Shown in pieces: positions 52,866 to 61,264 of a DNA stretch of 64,000 bases. The stretch lies in contig JAEYWD010000031.1 of assembly GCA_023429135.1 (NCBI GenBank), positions 12,111 through 76,110 of the forward strand, in the 5' to 3' direction. The position numbers and the translations under genes are program-made. Each line of letters opens with the position of its first letter. Positions within the stretch are counted from its first letter, which is position 1. The DNA is from Bacteroidota bacterium. Lineage in GTDB: Bacteria; Bacteroidota; Bacteroidia; Bacteroidales; JAAUTT01. Below the pieces are notes generated by a model. The model made no database searches. It had not been told where the DNA came from and was given only the letters and a program-made list of their open reading frames with translations.

Positions 52866-53774
52866 TTAAAAATGAATCACACATTTGGGTAATAATGTTC
52901 TAATCCTTTCTTTCTCCTTTTCATTAAGATTATTCCTTTCAATATGCAATTCTTGAAGATTTGTCAAATATTTTATCTCCTCAGGTAAGCTGGCTAACTG
53001 ATTATTTCCAATTTCTAAATAAAGTAGGTTGGTCAATTCACCAATTTCTTTTGGAAGTTCTTGCAGATGATTATTGTTCATGATTAGTATTCGTAAATTT
53101 TTCAGTTGTCCGATTTCAGCACAAACGCTTGTCATTTGATTTGAACTTAATGATATTTCGTCCAGAGTTGTCAGTTTAGTTAAAACTAAAGGGAATTTTC
53201 TGAATTGATTGCCCAAAAGATTTATAGAAACAATTTTTTCTAGATTCGATAGCTCATTTGGCAACTTATCAAGACCTTGACCAGCTACGTCAATACTTAA
53301 GACCTCGTGTTTATGTATAATCGCTTTTTGTAAGCTCTGGTATTCATATAAAGCCCGATTTTTCTTTATGTAGTCCCAATAAGATTTTCCAATTACTTGC
53401 TTAATTTCAAAATCAAAAACTTTTTTCTTTTTACCATCGCTCCACTTCCCTGATGCGAATTTATAATCCTCATTTAATTTACCTTCAAAGAAACCTGTAA
53501 TACTGTCTGTTTTGTCCCGCTCGACCAAATAAAAAGTTAAATCAGGATTAAGTGCCCCAACTAATTTCAATGAACCCAAGTTTGCATCGTAATAATATGA
53601 ACCGACTATCGTTGAGTCAAGAAGAACTAAAAAATTGATATTAATTTCAAGCTTTTTATTTTGATCAGTCAAAATGTAGCCTTCATAAACGTACGTTTTA
53701 CGAAAACTTTTGTCTTGTCCAAATGATGTCAAAACAGAAAGAAGGCCGATTAAAATTGTAAGTGTATTTCTCAT
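52866..53774 (-). CDS. Exported leucine-rich-repeat protein
   Basis: 302 residues from the ATG at 53774 (MRNTLTILIGLLSVLTSFGQ, a signal peptide); the ORF start at 53807 is less suitable. The N-terminal half (about 20-150) is a beta-rich domain of unknown type. Residues 160-300 are leucine-rich repeats of 23 residues: LPNELSNLEKIVSINLLGNQ, LTTLDEISLSSNQ, IGQLKNLRILIMNNNHLQEL, LTNLLYLEIGNNQLASLPEE. Role probably protein binding in the envelope. Confidence 0.85.
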   Translation of the reverse strand: MRNTLTILIGLLSVLTSFGQDKSFRKTYVYEGYILTDQNKKLEININFLVLLDSTIVGSYYYDANLGSLKLVGALNPDLTFYLVERDKTDSITGFFEGKLNEDYKFASGKWSDGKKKKVFDFEIKQVIGKSYWDYIKKNRALYEYQSLQKAIIHKHEVLSIDVAGQGLDKLPNELSNLEKIVSINLLGNQFRKFPLVLTKLTTLDEISLSSNQMTSVCAEIGQLKNLRILIMNNNHLQELPKEIGELTNLLYLEIGNNQLASLPEEIKYLTNLQELHIERNNLNEKEKERIRTLLPKCVIHF

Positions 53775-53847
53775 TGTAAAGTTTATCCCATTACCTACTA
53801 TTATCATAAATTTCGGTTGTTTGTTAGTATGTTATGCTCATTTATTG

Positions 53848-54168
53848 TTAATATCCTTGAAAATAGAAGTCAATATAATCCTGTCTGATAATAAAGAACA
53901 GCAGTTTATTCATATTAAAATAGCTATTCCCCATAACCATAAATTGTCCGTCGAATGAGAATTTTTGTTTTTTTGTTAAATCGTAGCTATCAGTTGTTGA
54001 GCTCTCACCATTAGAAGTCACTCGATGAAATTTAACTATCCCATTCTCGATATTTTTCGCTTTAGCAATTGAATCAATCTTTGCAGTCATTTGCTTATAT
54101 CCACATTCTTCTTGTCCATAGGCTGTAAATCCAATTATCAGCACAAATAAAACAGTAATAATTTTCAT
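53848..54168 (-). CDS. Small exported protein, unknown function
   Basis: 106 residues with a signal peptide (IITVLFVLIIGFTAYGQ). The mature 87 residues are polar, with one cysteine at the start, and end in aromatic FFIIRQDYIDFYFQGY. No family recognised. It lies between the LRR gene and the zinc-ribbon gene on the same strand, without tight spacing. Confidence 0.6.
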   Translation of the reverse strand: MKIITVLFVLIIGFTAYGQEECGYKQMTAKIDSIAKAKNIENGIVKFHRVTSNGESSTTDSYDLTKKQKFSFDGQFMVMGNSYFNMNKLLFFIIRQDYIDFYFQGY

Positions 54169-54205
54169 AAATATGTTTTTTTGTTATCGACCCGATTATG
54201 CAGTA

Positions 54206-54727
54206 TTATTTAAGTTTATCAAGATTGTTGTCAATTTCCTTTATTTTATCAATCCAATACTTTTTGACGTCTTCGTTTTTTATTTCTCCTTTTCGCGGGC
54301 TAATCGTAGAAGGAATTTTACTTATATAGTTCCAGTTCTTACTTTTATCTCTGTCGATTTCACTTTTGTTTGTTGGCTCTTCTCTCTGTCTCCAAAATTC
54401 CAGATTGTAATTATAGTCCCTTTTAATCTCCAGCAGATAAGCAATCAGACTTTCAGTTGTATTGGGTATATATCCGGGTCCGGTACAACCACAGGAATGA
54501 AATGTAATTCCAACCGAATATAAACGTTTAATATGTTCCCATTCTTTTACATCACTTTTTCGGGGAGATTCAAAGTCTTTCCCCATATTAGCCATTAAGT
54601 TTCCACATTGAGGGCATTTTGCTTCATTCAGCTCAATGTCATCTTTGTTACCAATATCGCTCAGTAATTTTCTTTTAAATGTCTTCCGGCATTCAAAACA
54701 AGCATAATGCGATTTATATTTTATCAT
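54206..54727 (-). CDS. Zinc-ribbon protein of unknown function
   Basis: 173 residues from the ATG at 54727 (MIKYKSHYACFECRKTFKR); in-frame ATGs at 54742 and 54787 are also possible. Two CxxC pairs (CFEC and CPQC), about 34 residues apart, form a zinc ribbon, and CGC follows in FHSCGCTGPGYIP. The C-terminal half is charged and helical (FWRQREEPTNK). I have an impression of similar small Bacteroidota proteins but know no function. Cytoplasmic. Confidence 0.65.
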   Translation of the reverse strand: MIKYKSHYACFECRKTFKRKLLSDIGNKDDIELNEAKCPQCGNLMANMGKDFESPRKSDVKEWEHIKRLYSVGITFHSCGCTGPGYIPNTTESLIAYLLEIKRDYNYNLEFWRQREEPTNKSEIDRDKSKNWNYISKIPSTISPRKGEIKNEDVKKYWIDKIKEIDNNLDKLK

Positions 54728-54886
54728 AGCATATCTGCACATGCTCCATCTGGTTTTATATAATCTTATACAAGCAAATTTATACAATTAAAAACTCACA
54801 AAATATATAAGTTATGAGGCGTGCTAGCTTAAGTCGGTTCAATTACTTTTGGATTAGAATTTTATCTTTTAAATATGTTCAAATTG

Positions 54887-54894
54887 TATATTTG
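54887..54894 (+). promoter_or_regulatory. Promoter -7 box for the 54955 gene
   Basis: TATATTTG, an exact TAnnTTTG match, 60 bases before the start codon, with TTTT about 16-20 bases upstream as a possible -33 element. Confidence 0.5.
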
Positions 54895-54954
54895 ATCGAA
54901 GTTTGGAAAAGAATCATAAATGGACACGATATATTCACACAATAAATTAATCCC

Positions 54955-55569
54955 ATGAAAACATTCTTTTATATTTTATTATTTATTTTCTCATTTATTT
55001 ATAGCTATTCTCAAACTGAAAAAGTAGATCAGCTTTCTTCTGAATTAAAAAGATTGACTCATGAACTTAAAACTGTTGATGATAGAGCTTCAATTTTGAG
55101 AGATTCAATTAAATTCCTTGAAAATAAGATTAGCCAGGAGAAGTTAAATTTACTAACTTCCAAAGGTTTTATTTGCGAAACACAAACTAATAGTGTAGCA
55201 AATGTTCGAGATAACCCTGCCATTAATGGACATCAGATTTTTTCTATCCCCTCGAAAAGTAACATAAAAGTTCTTGAATTTATGGGCAATTCATATTGGA
55301 AAATTCAATATGAGGAAAATGTTGGGTTTGTAAATGATGTTTTTTTAATAAAGACAGATGAAATGAAATTTACTGAAAAATCTCAAGGCCAAACAATGGA
55401 TTCCAAATTAAGCACCAATGCAATTTCAACTTCCACTACCACATCTCAATCCACCAATCAAAGTACTAGTTCAAGCTCTTATTCCTCCAAAACCATATAT
55501 ACTGGGCCTAGAGGAGGAAGATATCATTATAGCAGTTCTGGGAAAAAAGTATATGAAAAGAAAAAATAA
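54955..55569 (+). CDS. Exported coiled-coil/SH3 protein with basic adaptor C-terminus
   Basis: 204 residues: signal peptide (FFYILLFIFSFIYSYSQ), coiled coil (about 20-65), SH3-like domain (about 70-130, with VANVRDNPAINGHQIFSIP), Ser/Thr-rich linker, and a C-terminal YTGPRGGRYHYSSSGKKVYE. The last matches the short basic-adaptor motif (PBCV-type) seen at the ends of diverse bacterial and phage proteins. Periplasmic or surface location likely; function unknown. Confidence 0.78.
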   Translation: MKTFFYILLFIFSFIYSYSQTEKVDQLSSELKRLTHELKTVDDRASILRDSIKFLENKISQEKLNLLTSKGFICETQTNSVANVRDNPAINGHQIFSIPSKSNIKVLEFMGNSYWKIQYEENVGFVNDVFLIKTDEMKFTEKSQGQTMDSKLSTNAISTSTTTSQSTNQSTSSSSYSSKTIYTGPRGGRYHYSSSGKKVYEKKK

Positions 55570-55723
55570 GGACTGTGACGGATTCGCAGTTTTTGTGATA
55601 AAAAAATCGGGTCAGTTATTATGAAGCAATTTTAAACACCTTTTATCAGCTTAATATCCAAGATAAATAAATGTTTGTAACGCGGCAACTTGGGTACAAC
55701 CTTCCTCGAATGCAGGGTTTATT

Positions 55724-56212
55724 TTATCTTTGTATCTTTAATATATCAGAGGCTATTTCACCCACACCTAAGAAGGAAACTCTATCTCCAATTTTAAAAG
55801 TTTGGTCAAAGGATTCAGATAAATAAAAATCCTTATTTAAACATGTAATAAGGATTGTATCATCATCAACATCGGTTACAACACCTTCAATTCTTAGTTC
55901 ACTATTTAAGAAATCAATCTGGTCTTTATTTATTGTTGTGACTTGAGTAATCCATTCTCCAGAAACTAAGTCTCTTGAATTACAGACTTTCCTTGTGTCC
56001 TTAAAATAATGAGTTTGAATATCCATTAGTATACAATATGGATAAGTAAATTCATATGACGTTCCTCGTTTACCCTTACCAATTTCTGTAAGTTTCACGA
56101 TATTCAGTTCCCCCCTGCTGGGCGCGATTGTATCGCGTTCCTTTTTAACAGTCGTTTGTAACGACATTTGCGCAGCAAGAAGCATAGTAATGGTTATCCG
56201 CACGCGTTGCAA
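55724..56212 (-). CDS. Hypothetical protein with repeat-derived N-terminus
   Basis: 162-residue ORF. From about residue 36 (ELNIVKLTEIGKGKRGTSYE) it looks like an ordinary soluble protein ending ASDILKIQR. The first 35 residues are encoded by the palindromic repeat R3 (56128-56216) and look non-natural (QRVRITITMLLAAQMSLQTT). The real start was probably lost when the repeat inserted, or begins downstream at a non-ATG codon or the internal ATG near 56024. No family recognised. Confidence 0.5.
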   Translation of the reverse strand: MQRVRITITMLLAAQMSLQTTVKKERDTIAPSRGELNIVKLTEIGKGKRGTSYEFTYPYCILMDIQTHYFKDTRKVCNSRDLVSGEWITQVTTINKDQIDFLNSELRIEGVVTDVDDDTILITCLNKDFYLSESFDQTFKIGDRVSFLGVGEIASDILKIQR

Positions 56213-56216
56213 ACGC
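56128..56216. repeat. Palindromic repeat R3 (GCGCGTTTGCAACGCG / TTAACAGTCGTT type)
   Basis: Contains GCGCGATTGTATCGCG near its left end, CTTTTTAACAGTCGTTTGTA in the middle, and GCACGCGTTGCAAACGCGCG at the right. Related copies: 58001-58035 (within R2), 59036-59080, 62767-62807 and, as the palindrome alone, 41655-41680. Each pairs a GC-rich inverted repeat with a TTAACAG[TC]-type word. Confidence 0.6.
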
Positions 56217-56362
56217 GCGCAAGCTGGGGTTTGCTGTGGTTAAAAGAGGAACACCCTATGTAGACTTATCGAAATTTGCTGCCTGATTTTTTTGACAAAA
56301 AATTTGGTTTATCCTTAGAATAGTGTTAGGCAAAGTTGTTTATTGTCCTAATAATAACCATA

Positions 56363-56875
56363 TTAACCAATAGAATCTTTTACGGTTTGATAATCCCAAT
56401 AATAACTACCATCTTTATAATAGCACATTGCTTTATGTGTACCCACATTCTTTATTACCTCCGGGCATTTAGTCTTATCTACTGATGCTGCATTATATAA
56501 AACTACTATTTTCAGACCATCACGTATAGCTTTTTCACACTCATATTCTATATAGCTTCTGTAATCCACCTGCATACCTCGGGCGCAACTTTGTGTCCAG
56601 CTATTATAACTAGCACAATATTGACAGCTACCGTTTCTTGCAGTCTTTGTGTTTGAACCAACAATAAGAACAAAAGTTTTTGAAGAATCAAGTCTTGTTG
56701 CAAGCGAAGATTTAATACTACAATTTAAACTACTATCTCTTGCTTGCGTTAAGTCATGAGCATCCGTAAATGACAAACTCCAAAAATTACTGTTATTCCA
56801 CTTATGAAGTTGGTCAATTGCATCTTTATCTCCGTCCCATTCAGCAGCTAAATAAGTTTTTGTTCTGTAAGCCAT
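56363..56875 (-). CDS. thsB: ThsB-like TIR protein of a type II Thoeris system
   Basis: 170 residues with the TIR-like fold of ThsB (MTH538 type): RTKTYLAAEWDGDKD at the start, FTDAHDLTQARDSS, SSKTFVLIVGSNTKTA, and YRSYIEYECEKAIRDGLKIV. By analogy with the W-x-x-W-E motif, Glu112 is the probable catalytic residue. A cysteine-rich insert (Cys84, Cys87, Cys97) precedes it. In type II Thoeris the TIR enzyme senses phage and makes a nucleotide signal, described as histidine-ADP-ribose, that activates ThsA. It begins two bases after thsA ends. Confidence 0.82.
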   Translation of the reverse strand: MAYRTKTYLAAEWDGDKDAIDQLHKWNNSNFWSLSFTDAHDLTQARDSSLNCSIKSSLATRLDSSKTFVLIVGSNTKTARNGSCQYCASYNSWTQSCARGMQVDYRSYIEYECEKAIRDGLKIVVLYNAASVDKTKCPEVIKNVGTHKAMCYYKDGSYYWDYQTVKDSIG

Positions 56876-56877
56876 AA

Positions 56878-57702
56878 TTAGTCCTTTTTTAAATTATAAA
56901 AATTGATTTTGTCTCTCTTTGATTCATGAATAATAATTGAAACTTGTGAAGGATATGTAAATTTAATCCTGCTTACTTTGAACGACCAAATTAAAAGTTC
57001 AAGCAGTTCCTGTTCCGTAACAGAATCAAATCCTTTAAAACGAGTTATTCCTGAGCCGAGAAGTGGTATTGAAATAGAACGTCCAGCATATATTATGTCT
57101 ATTTCATTCCAAAAATTTATAAGAAAATTTATGTAGTCATTCATATAAAGAAATGCTCTATTTTCATTATCAAATTTCGAGAAAGCTGTTAGCACATAAT
57201 CTTTGTGCTGAAAAACGGTTCCAAGACTATATCTCTTTTTTTTGCCATAAAGTCTATTATTATTTGTATCTAAAACTCTTTCGTTTAAGTGGGCATCATC
57301 ATTTATCAGATTATCAAATTCATTTAAATCAGTTATTTTAGACTTTATATATTTACCATTAAGAGAATTTTCTGCAATTATTCTATTATCTACTTGTGTG
57401 TCAAAATATTCATTAAACGCAATTACTTTGAGACCTTCTTCTTCAAAAATGTCGCCTGTCTTAACAGTCAGGGTTGAATTATTAATATCTAGCGTTGTAT
57501 TTGTTTGCCTATTTGCAATTATCCACATGATTATATAAGTAGTCAATAGCATCAATACAAGACCAATTCCAAAGTATATTTTTAGACAATCGGGTATTGT
57601 TATTACAATAAAAGCAAATGAACAAATTAGACTTATAATCGATATTACTTCTAAATAATTTTTGAAGAGTTTTTTATCCAACAATTTTACTTTTAGCTTC
57701 AT
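56878..57702 (-). CDS. thsA: ThsA-like effector: two membrane helices plus macro domain
   Basis: 274 residues: helices at about 19-39 and 42-63, then a macro domain of the ThsA type (about 75-270) with KTGDIFEE (82-88), VIAFNEYFDT (93-102), SLNGKYI, and the ligand-loop IPLLGSGITRFKG (212-224). This is the effector architecture of type II Thoeris, where binding of the TIR-made signal by the macro domain triggers membrane damage and cell death. The type I Sir2-SLOG effector is absent. First gene of a two-gene operon with thsB. Confidence 0.82.
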   Translation of the reverse strand: MKLKVKLLDKKLFKNYLEVISIISLICSFAFIVITIPDCLKIYFGIGLVLMLLTTYIIMWIIANRQTNTTLDINNSTLTVKTGDIFEEEGLKVIAFNEYFDTQVDNRIIAENSLNGKYIKSKITDLNEFDNLINDDAHLNERVLDTNNNRLYGKKKRYSLGTVFQHKDYVLTAFSKFDNENRAFLYMNDYINFLINFWNEIDIIYAGRSISIPLLGSGITRFKGFDSVTEQELLELLIWSFKVSRIKFTYPSQVSIIIHESKRDKINFYNLKKD

Positions 57703-57759
57703 TGAAACAATTTATTATGTTGATTCATCATGATTCGCACGGTCGTCTTACAATCTTGC

Positions 57760-58035
57760 CTAACAACCTTATATCACCAATACTTTTGTATTTCCCTTTT
57801 ACTGGTGGATGCTGAATGAGATATATTTCTAAGGCAAGCATGGTGGTGTTAGTTCCTGTAGTAATTGGTTCCTAAATTATTGAAGACCAATTTACAACTT
57901 TTTGATTATGACACAACAAAATACAGGGTAATATTGATCACAATTTATAAACATTTGTTTCAATATTCAGTTTCCCTCTACACTGAGAGATTAAGGATTA
58001 CGCGGCTCACACCTGTCTCTCTTAACAGTCGTTTG
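57760..58035. repeat. Dispersed repeat R2, copy A
   Basis: About 275 bases aligning along their length with 62522-62807: both have CTAACAnnCTT.AATCACCA, a hairpin ATACTTTTGTAT (57780-57791; copy B ATGCTTTTGCAT), CTAAGGC.nGCATGG, ACTTTTTG.TTATG and ACATT.GTTT, and end in R3 with CTTAACAG. It fills the space upstream of thsA. No ORF. Confidence 0.65.
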
Positions 58036-58147
58036 TTTGCTAAGGGCCCACTAGAATAAATGTAATTGGAAATAATTTGTACATTTAATGGCGAAAACCT
58101 ATCGGGAATATAAACCACTCTGATTCACCTGAAAACACTTTGCATCT

Positions 58148-58249
58148 ATGGAAATCAAATTTACACAGGCCTGTTTGCTTTTATTAATGCTAACATTTAC
58201 GTTTTCGTGTAAGAAAGAAGATTCGGATCCATCGAAATTATCGTATTAA
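58148..58249 (+). pseudogene. Truncated copy of the 59109 propeller lipoprotein
   Basis: 33 codons encode MEIKFTQACLLLLMLTFTFS, then CKKEDSDPSKLSY and a stop. This is the signal peptide, lipobox and linker of the 59109 product (MKIKFTLFCLLLLML, then CKKEDPDPSKLSY) without the propeller. It is a 5' remnant of a duplicated gene. Confidence 0.75.
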
Positions 58250-58430
58250 CGAAGGAGAATAAAGAGATATTTTTTCTCTGGTGTAGCAAAGACGAAGTGA
58301 GTATTCAAGTGGATTAGATAAGAAAGTTTGAGATATAATAAGATGGCCCAAATAAATTTTTAAATTTGGACTTATAACAATTTAATAGGTTAAGTTTTTT
58401 TGCCCCAAAAATTGGCATAAATAAAACATA

Positions 58431-59002
58431 GCCCACGGTTTCAACCGTGGGCAAAATAGAATCAAGTGCAAACACAACCGTTTTAACGGTTTCAATAAAT
58501 AACCACAATGTCCCATTCGTACAATAAAATTTGGATACACGCGATATGGTCGACCAAAAACCGTATGCCTTTAATAAAACCTGAAATTGAAAATAAGGTA
58601 TTTTCGCTTGTCGCCGATGAATTAAAGGAAATATCCTGCCCGGTAAGGATCATAAACGGTATGCCCGAACATATCCACTGTTTATTCCTGCAAAACCCTC
58701 AAAAGTCTATTATCGATACTGTGAAGCAAATAAAAGGAGGTAGTTCACATGCTATTAACCTTCAGAATATCTCAGCCGAAAAGTTTGCCTGGCAAACAGG
58801 GTATGCTGCATATTCGGTAAGCGAATCGGTTCTTGAGAAAGTTTTTGAGTATATAAAAAATCAAAAACAGCATCATCAAAAACGGTCGTTTCAGGAGGAA
58901 TATGATGAATTCTTACGTTTGCATCAAATTAACGACGAAAATGGATAAATCCATTACAATACAGGCTTTTCGCATTGTTTGCCCACGGTTGAAACCGTGG
59001 GC
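58431..59002 (+). mobile_element. IS200/IS605-type insertion sequence
   Basis: Hairpins GCCCACGGTT...AACCGTGGGC lie at 58431-58452 and 58981-59002 on either side of a single Y1 transposase gene; both have 10-bp stems and a 2-base loop. A further hairpin AACCGTTTTAACGGTT (58476-58491) sits just before the transposase start. Single-strand-transposing IS200-type elements have such subterminal hairpins and no inverted termini; the exact ends are not determined here. Confidence 0.8.
58508..58948 (+). CDS. tnpA: IS200-like Y1 transposase
   Basis: 146 residues, full length for the family. The HUH motif is in NGMPEHIHCLF (His-Ile-His), and the nucleophilic tyrosine is expected in the helix VLEKVFEYIKNQKQHH. 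IWIHAIWSTKNRMPLI is the typical start. Appears intact. Cuts and joins single-stranded DNA at the subterminal hairpins. Confidence 0.92.
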   Translation: MSHSYNKIWIHAIWSTKNRMPLIKPEIENKVFSLVADELKEISCPVRIINGMPEHIHCLFLQNPQKSIIDTVKQIKGGSSHAINLQNISAEKFAWQTGYAAYSVSESVLEKVFEYIKNQKQHHQKRSFQEEYDEFLRLHQINDENG

Positions 59003-59035
59003 TATGGTAAAAACCATATTTAACAAGACACCCGT

Positions 59036-59080
59036 TGACGCGCGTTTGCATCACGTGTCTTTTTTAACAGTCGTTAGTAA
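59036..59080 (+). repeat. R3 repeat copy before the 59109 gene
   Basis: TTGACGCGCGTTTGCATCAC followed by GTGTC, a T run and TTAACAGTCGTTAGTAAC. Same layout as the R3 units at 56128 and 62767. Confidence 0.5.
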
Positions 59081-59108
59081 CACCTTTAAAAACACTTAAT
59101 AAGTATTT

Positions 59109-60080
59109 ATGAAAATCAAATTCACACTGTTCTGTTTGCTTTTATTAATGCTGGCAGTAATGTTTTCTTGTAAGAAAGAAGATCCGGATCCATCGAAATT
59201 ATCCTATTTTACGGTAAAAAACGGGCTTGCCAATAATGCAATAATGGCTATTGCTATCGACCCACAGGATAATATATGGTTTGGAACTTATGGTGGAGTT
59301 ACAAAATATGATGGTACGAACTGGATCACCTATACAACTGCCGATGGCTTAGCCGATAACAGGGTCAGATGTATTGCTTTCGATAAACATGGAAACAAGT
59401 GGTTTGGATCGTATGGGGGCGGGGTGTCAAAATTTGATGGTACTAATTGGACTATTTACAATAAAACTTCGGGTCTGCCCGATAATGATATCACATCCTT
59501 TGCCATTGACTCAAAAGGGAATGTATGGGCAGGTGGTGGGGCATTATGCAAATTTGATGGTACAAAATGGACTTTGTACAAATCACCCGCCGGTTTATCC
59601 TCACATTCCCGAGTTATAGCAATTGACAAAGATGATATTATATGGGTTGGGACAGGGGGAGGAGGACTGTTAAAATTTGACGGCGAAAATTGGACTTCCT
59701 ATCCTAAAACCTCTACTCCGCGAGATGGTAGTGATGGTAATATTTCAAGTATCGCCATTGATGCCCAAGGCAATAAATGGGTTGGAACTAGTCAAGGCTT
59801 ATCCAGTTTTGATGGGAGCTCCTGGACAAGATATATATTGCCGGTAGGGGAGCCGGGAGGTTGGGTTGAGGTTTCGTGTGTGGTAATTGATTCACAAGGT
59901 AATAAATGGGTTGGAACGGAAGTACACGGAGTATTGAAGTATGATGGTACCAATTGGATCACCTATAATAAAGCAAATGGTTTACCCGATAATTGGGTTT
60001 CGAGTATTGCCATCGATGCTAAGGATGATAAGTGGTTTGGTTATTTCGAAAGTTTTGGTGTAACGAAACTAAGGGATTGA
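59109..60080 (+). CDS. Lipoprotein with two-component-regulator-type propeller repeats
   Basis: 323 residues: lipoprotein signal (FCLLLLMLAVMFSC), charged linker, then seven or so repeats of about 41 residues of the Reg_prop type, for example AIAIDPQDNIWFGTYGGVTK, YDGTNWITYTTADGLADNRV and SIAIDAQGNKWVGTSQGLSS. In hybrid two-component systems these form the sensor; here there is no membrane helix or kinase, so it is a stand-alone surface or periplasmic propeller. A 5' copy lies at 58148. Confidence 0.87.
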   Translation: MKIKFTLFCLLLLMLAVMFSCKKEDPDPSKLSYFTVKNGLANNAIMAIAIDPQDNIWFGTYGGVTKYDGTNWITYTTADGLADNRVRCIAFDKHGNKWFGSYGGGVSKFDGTNWTIYNKTSGLPDNDITSFAIDSKGNVWAGGGALCKFDGTKWTLYKSPAGLSSHSRVIAIDKDDIIWVGTGGGGLLKFDGENWTSYPKTSTPRDGSDGNISSIAIDAQGNKWVGTSQGLSSFDGSSWTRYILPVGEPGGWVEVSCVVIDSQGNKWVGTEVHGVLKYDGTNWITYNKANGLPDNWVSSIAIDAKDDKWFGYFESFGVTKLRD

Positions 60081-60092
60081 TAATATTGCCCT

Positions 60093-60227
60093 TAGCTATG
60101 TGCAGCGTTCCGCTACACTTGCATCCTCCGGCTTCCAGTCGATATTTTAATCGGATTGCCAACTTAAAATAAATATGGCCAGAGGCGGGATAATTTAGTC
60201 GCAGCGAGACGCTAGGACTAGCAAGGG
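60093..60227. repeat. Dispersed repeat R1, copy A
   Basis: About 135 bases aligning with 63346-63480. Shared words: GCGTTCCGCTACACTTG / GCGTCCCGCTACACTTG, GGCTTCCA, GCCAACTTAAAAT, GCCAGAGGC and GCAAGGG. Both copies follow the 3' end of a plus-strand gene. No ORF. Confidence 0.7.
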
Positions 60228-60302
60228 GGGATTTTATATGTGTTTTTTGTCACACTTCCTGTACTTTAAAGGTATGTGTCGTTTTGTTCAGGAATAGCTC
60301 AC

Positions 60303-60965
60303 TTACTGGTTTAAATATCCATAGTCCTTAAGTTCGCTAACACCATTTATTTTATGACTCTTGCCTTCGGAAATCACTATAATTTGATCTGTAATTTTTA
60401 AGACATTTCTATAATAATGATCTGTAATGATTACCGCTTTTTCCTGTTTCATTTTTATCAATAATTCCGAAATCTGCTCCTGTTCAATCGGATCTATCAT
60501 CGAAAAGGGTTCATCGAAAATCATAACCTCATGTGGTAACTGCGATAGCAGCATAATCTCAAAATACCTTTTTTCTCCACCTGAAAGTTGCCCGAACTTC
60601 ATGGTATCATATCCGGCAATTTTCGGATTGTATAAAATACGATCCTGATCAACTGGATGAGGATAAAACATTGTTACAATATCGCGGACTTTTTTTTCGG
60701 GTGGTAATATATTATGTTGAGGTAGGTAGGCTATCTGTTGCTTTTCAATGTTTAATTGAGGATTATATGGTTGGTTATTTAGCTGCGCTTCAAATTTATC
60801 CGGCTTTAATGACCCAAAAATTATTTTTAACAGCGTTGACTTTCCACTGCCATTACGTCCAAATATTCCAAGTATCTCTCCCCTTTTAATTTCAAAGTTA
60901 ACAGTCTGCAGAACCGAGTTATACCCGTAACTTTTTTCAACTTGTATTATTTTAAGAGCAGTCAT
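60303..60965 (-). CDS. ABC transporter ATP-binding protein
   Basis: 220 residues with a complete nucleotide-binding domain: Walker A GRNGSGKST, Q-loop IAYLPQHN, signature LSGGEKRY, Walker B VMIFDEPFS, and H-loop ITDHYYR. The signature has lysine after SGGE, which is tolerated. It begins one base before the end of a 95-residue membrane protein gene. Transported substrate unknown; the nearby lipoprotein may be part of the unit. Confidence 0.88.
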   Translation of the reverse strand: MTALKIIQVEKSYGYNSVLQTVNFEIKRGEILGIFGRNGSGKSTLLKIIFGSLKPDKFEAQLNNQPYNPQLNIEKQQIAYLPQHNILPPEKKVRDIVTMFYPHPVDQDRILYNPKIAGYDTMKFGQLSGGEKRYFEIMLLSQLPHEVMIFDEPFSMIDPIEQEQISELLIKMKQEKAVIITDHYYRNVLKITDQIIVISEGKSHKINGVSELKDYGYLNQ

Positions 60966-61253
60966 TTATTCCAGAAATATAAACAAGGCGACAGGAACTG
61001 CCACTGGGAAATTTACTTTAAATAGAAAAGATTGTAACCGGAATTTATTTATTCCATGGTTAAAGTAGAAGTAGTACTGTTCTTTGTAAAACATGTTATA
61101 ACAAAGTATTCCAATCAGGTTACCAACCGTGCCAAAAGACATGAATCCGCCAAATGGTGAAATTACTCCAACAACGATTGAGAAAAGGAAATTGAACTTA
61201 GTTACATCGATGTAGTATTTGAAAATCATAAAACCCGAATAATTTAAACGCAA
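60966..61253 (-). CDS. Small membrane protein coupled to the ABC ATPase
   Basis: 95 residues with two or three hydrophobic stretches (FNFLFSIVVGVISPFGGFMS, VGNLIGILCYNMFY, VNFPVAVPVALFIFLE). It abuts the ATPase gene directly, so it is the natural membrane partner, yet it is far shorter than any usual ABC permease. No family recognised; the N-terminus MRLNYSGFMIFKYYIDVTK is amphipathic. Confidence 0.6.
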   Translation of the reverse strand: MRLNYSGFMIFKYYIDVTKFNFLFSIVVGVISPFGGFMSFGTVGNLIGILCYNMFYKEQYYFYFNHGINKFRLQSFLFKVNFPVAVPVALFIFLE

Positions 61254-61264
61254 TAATCCGTCAA

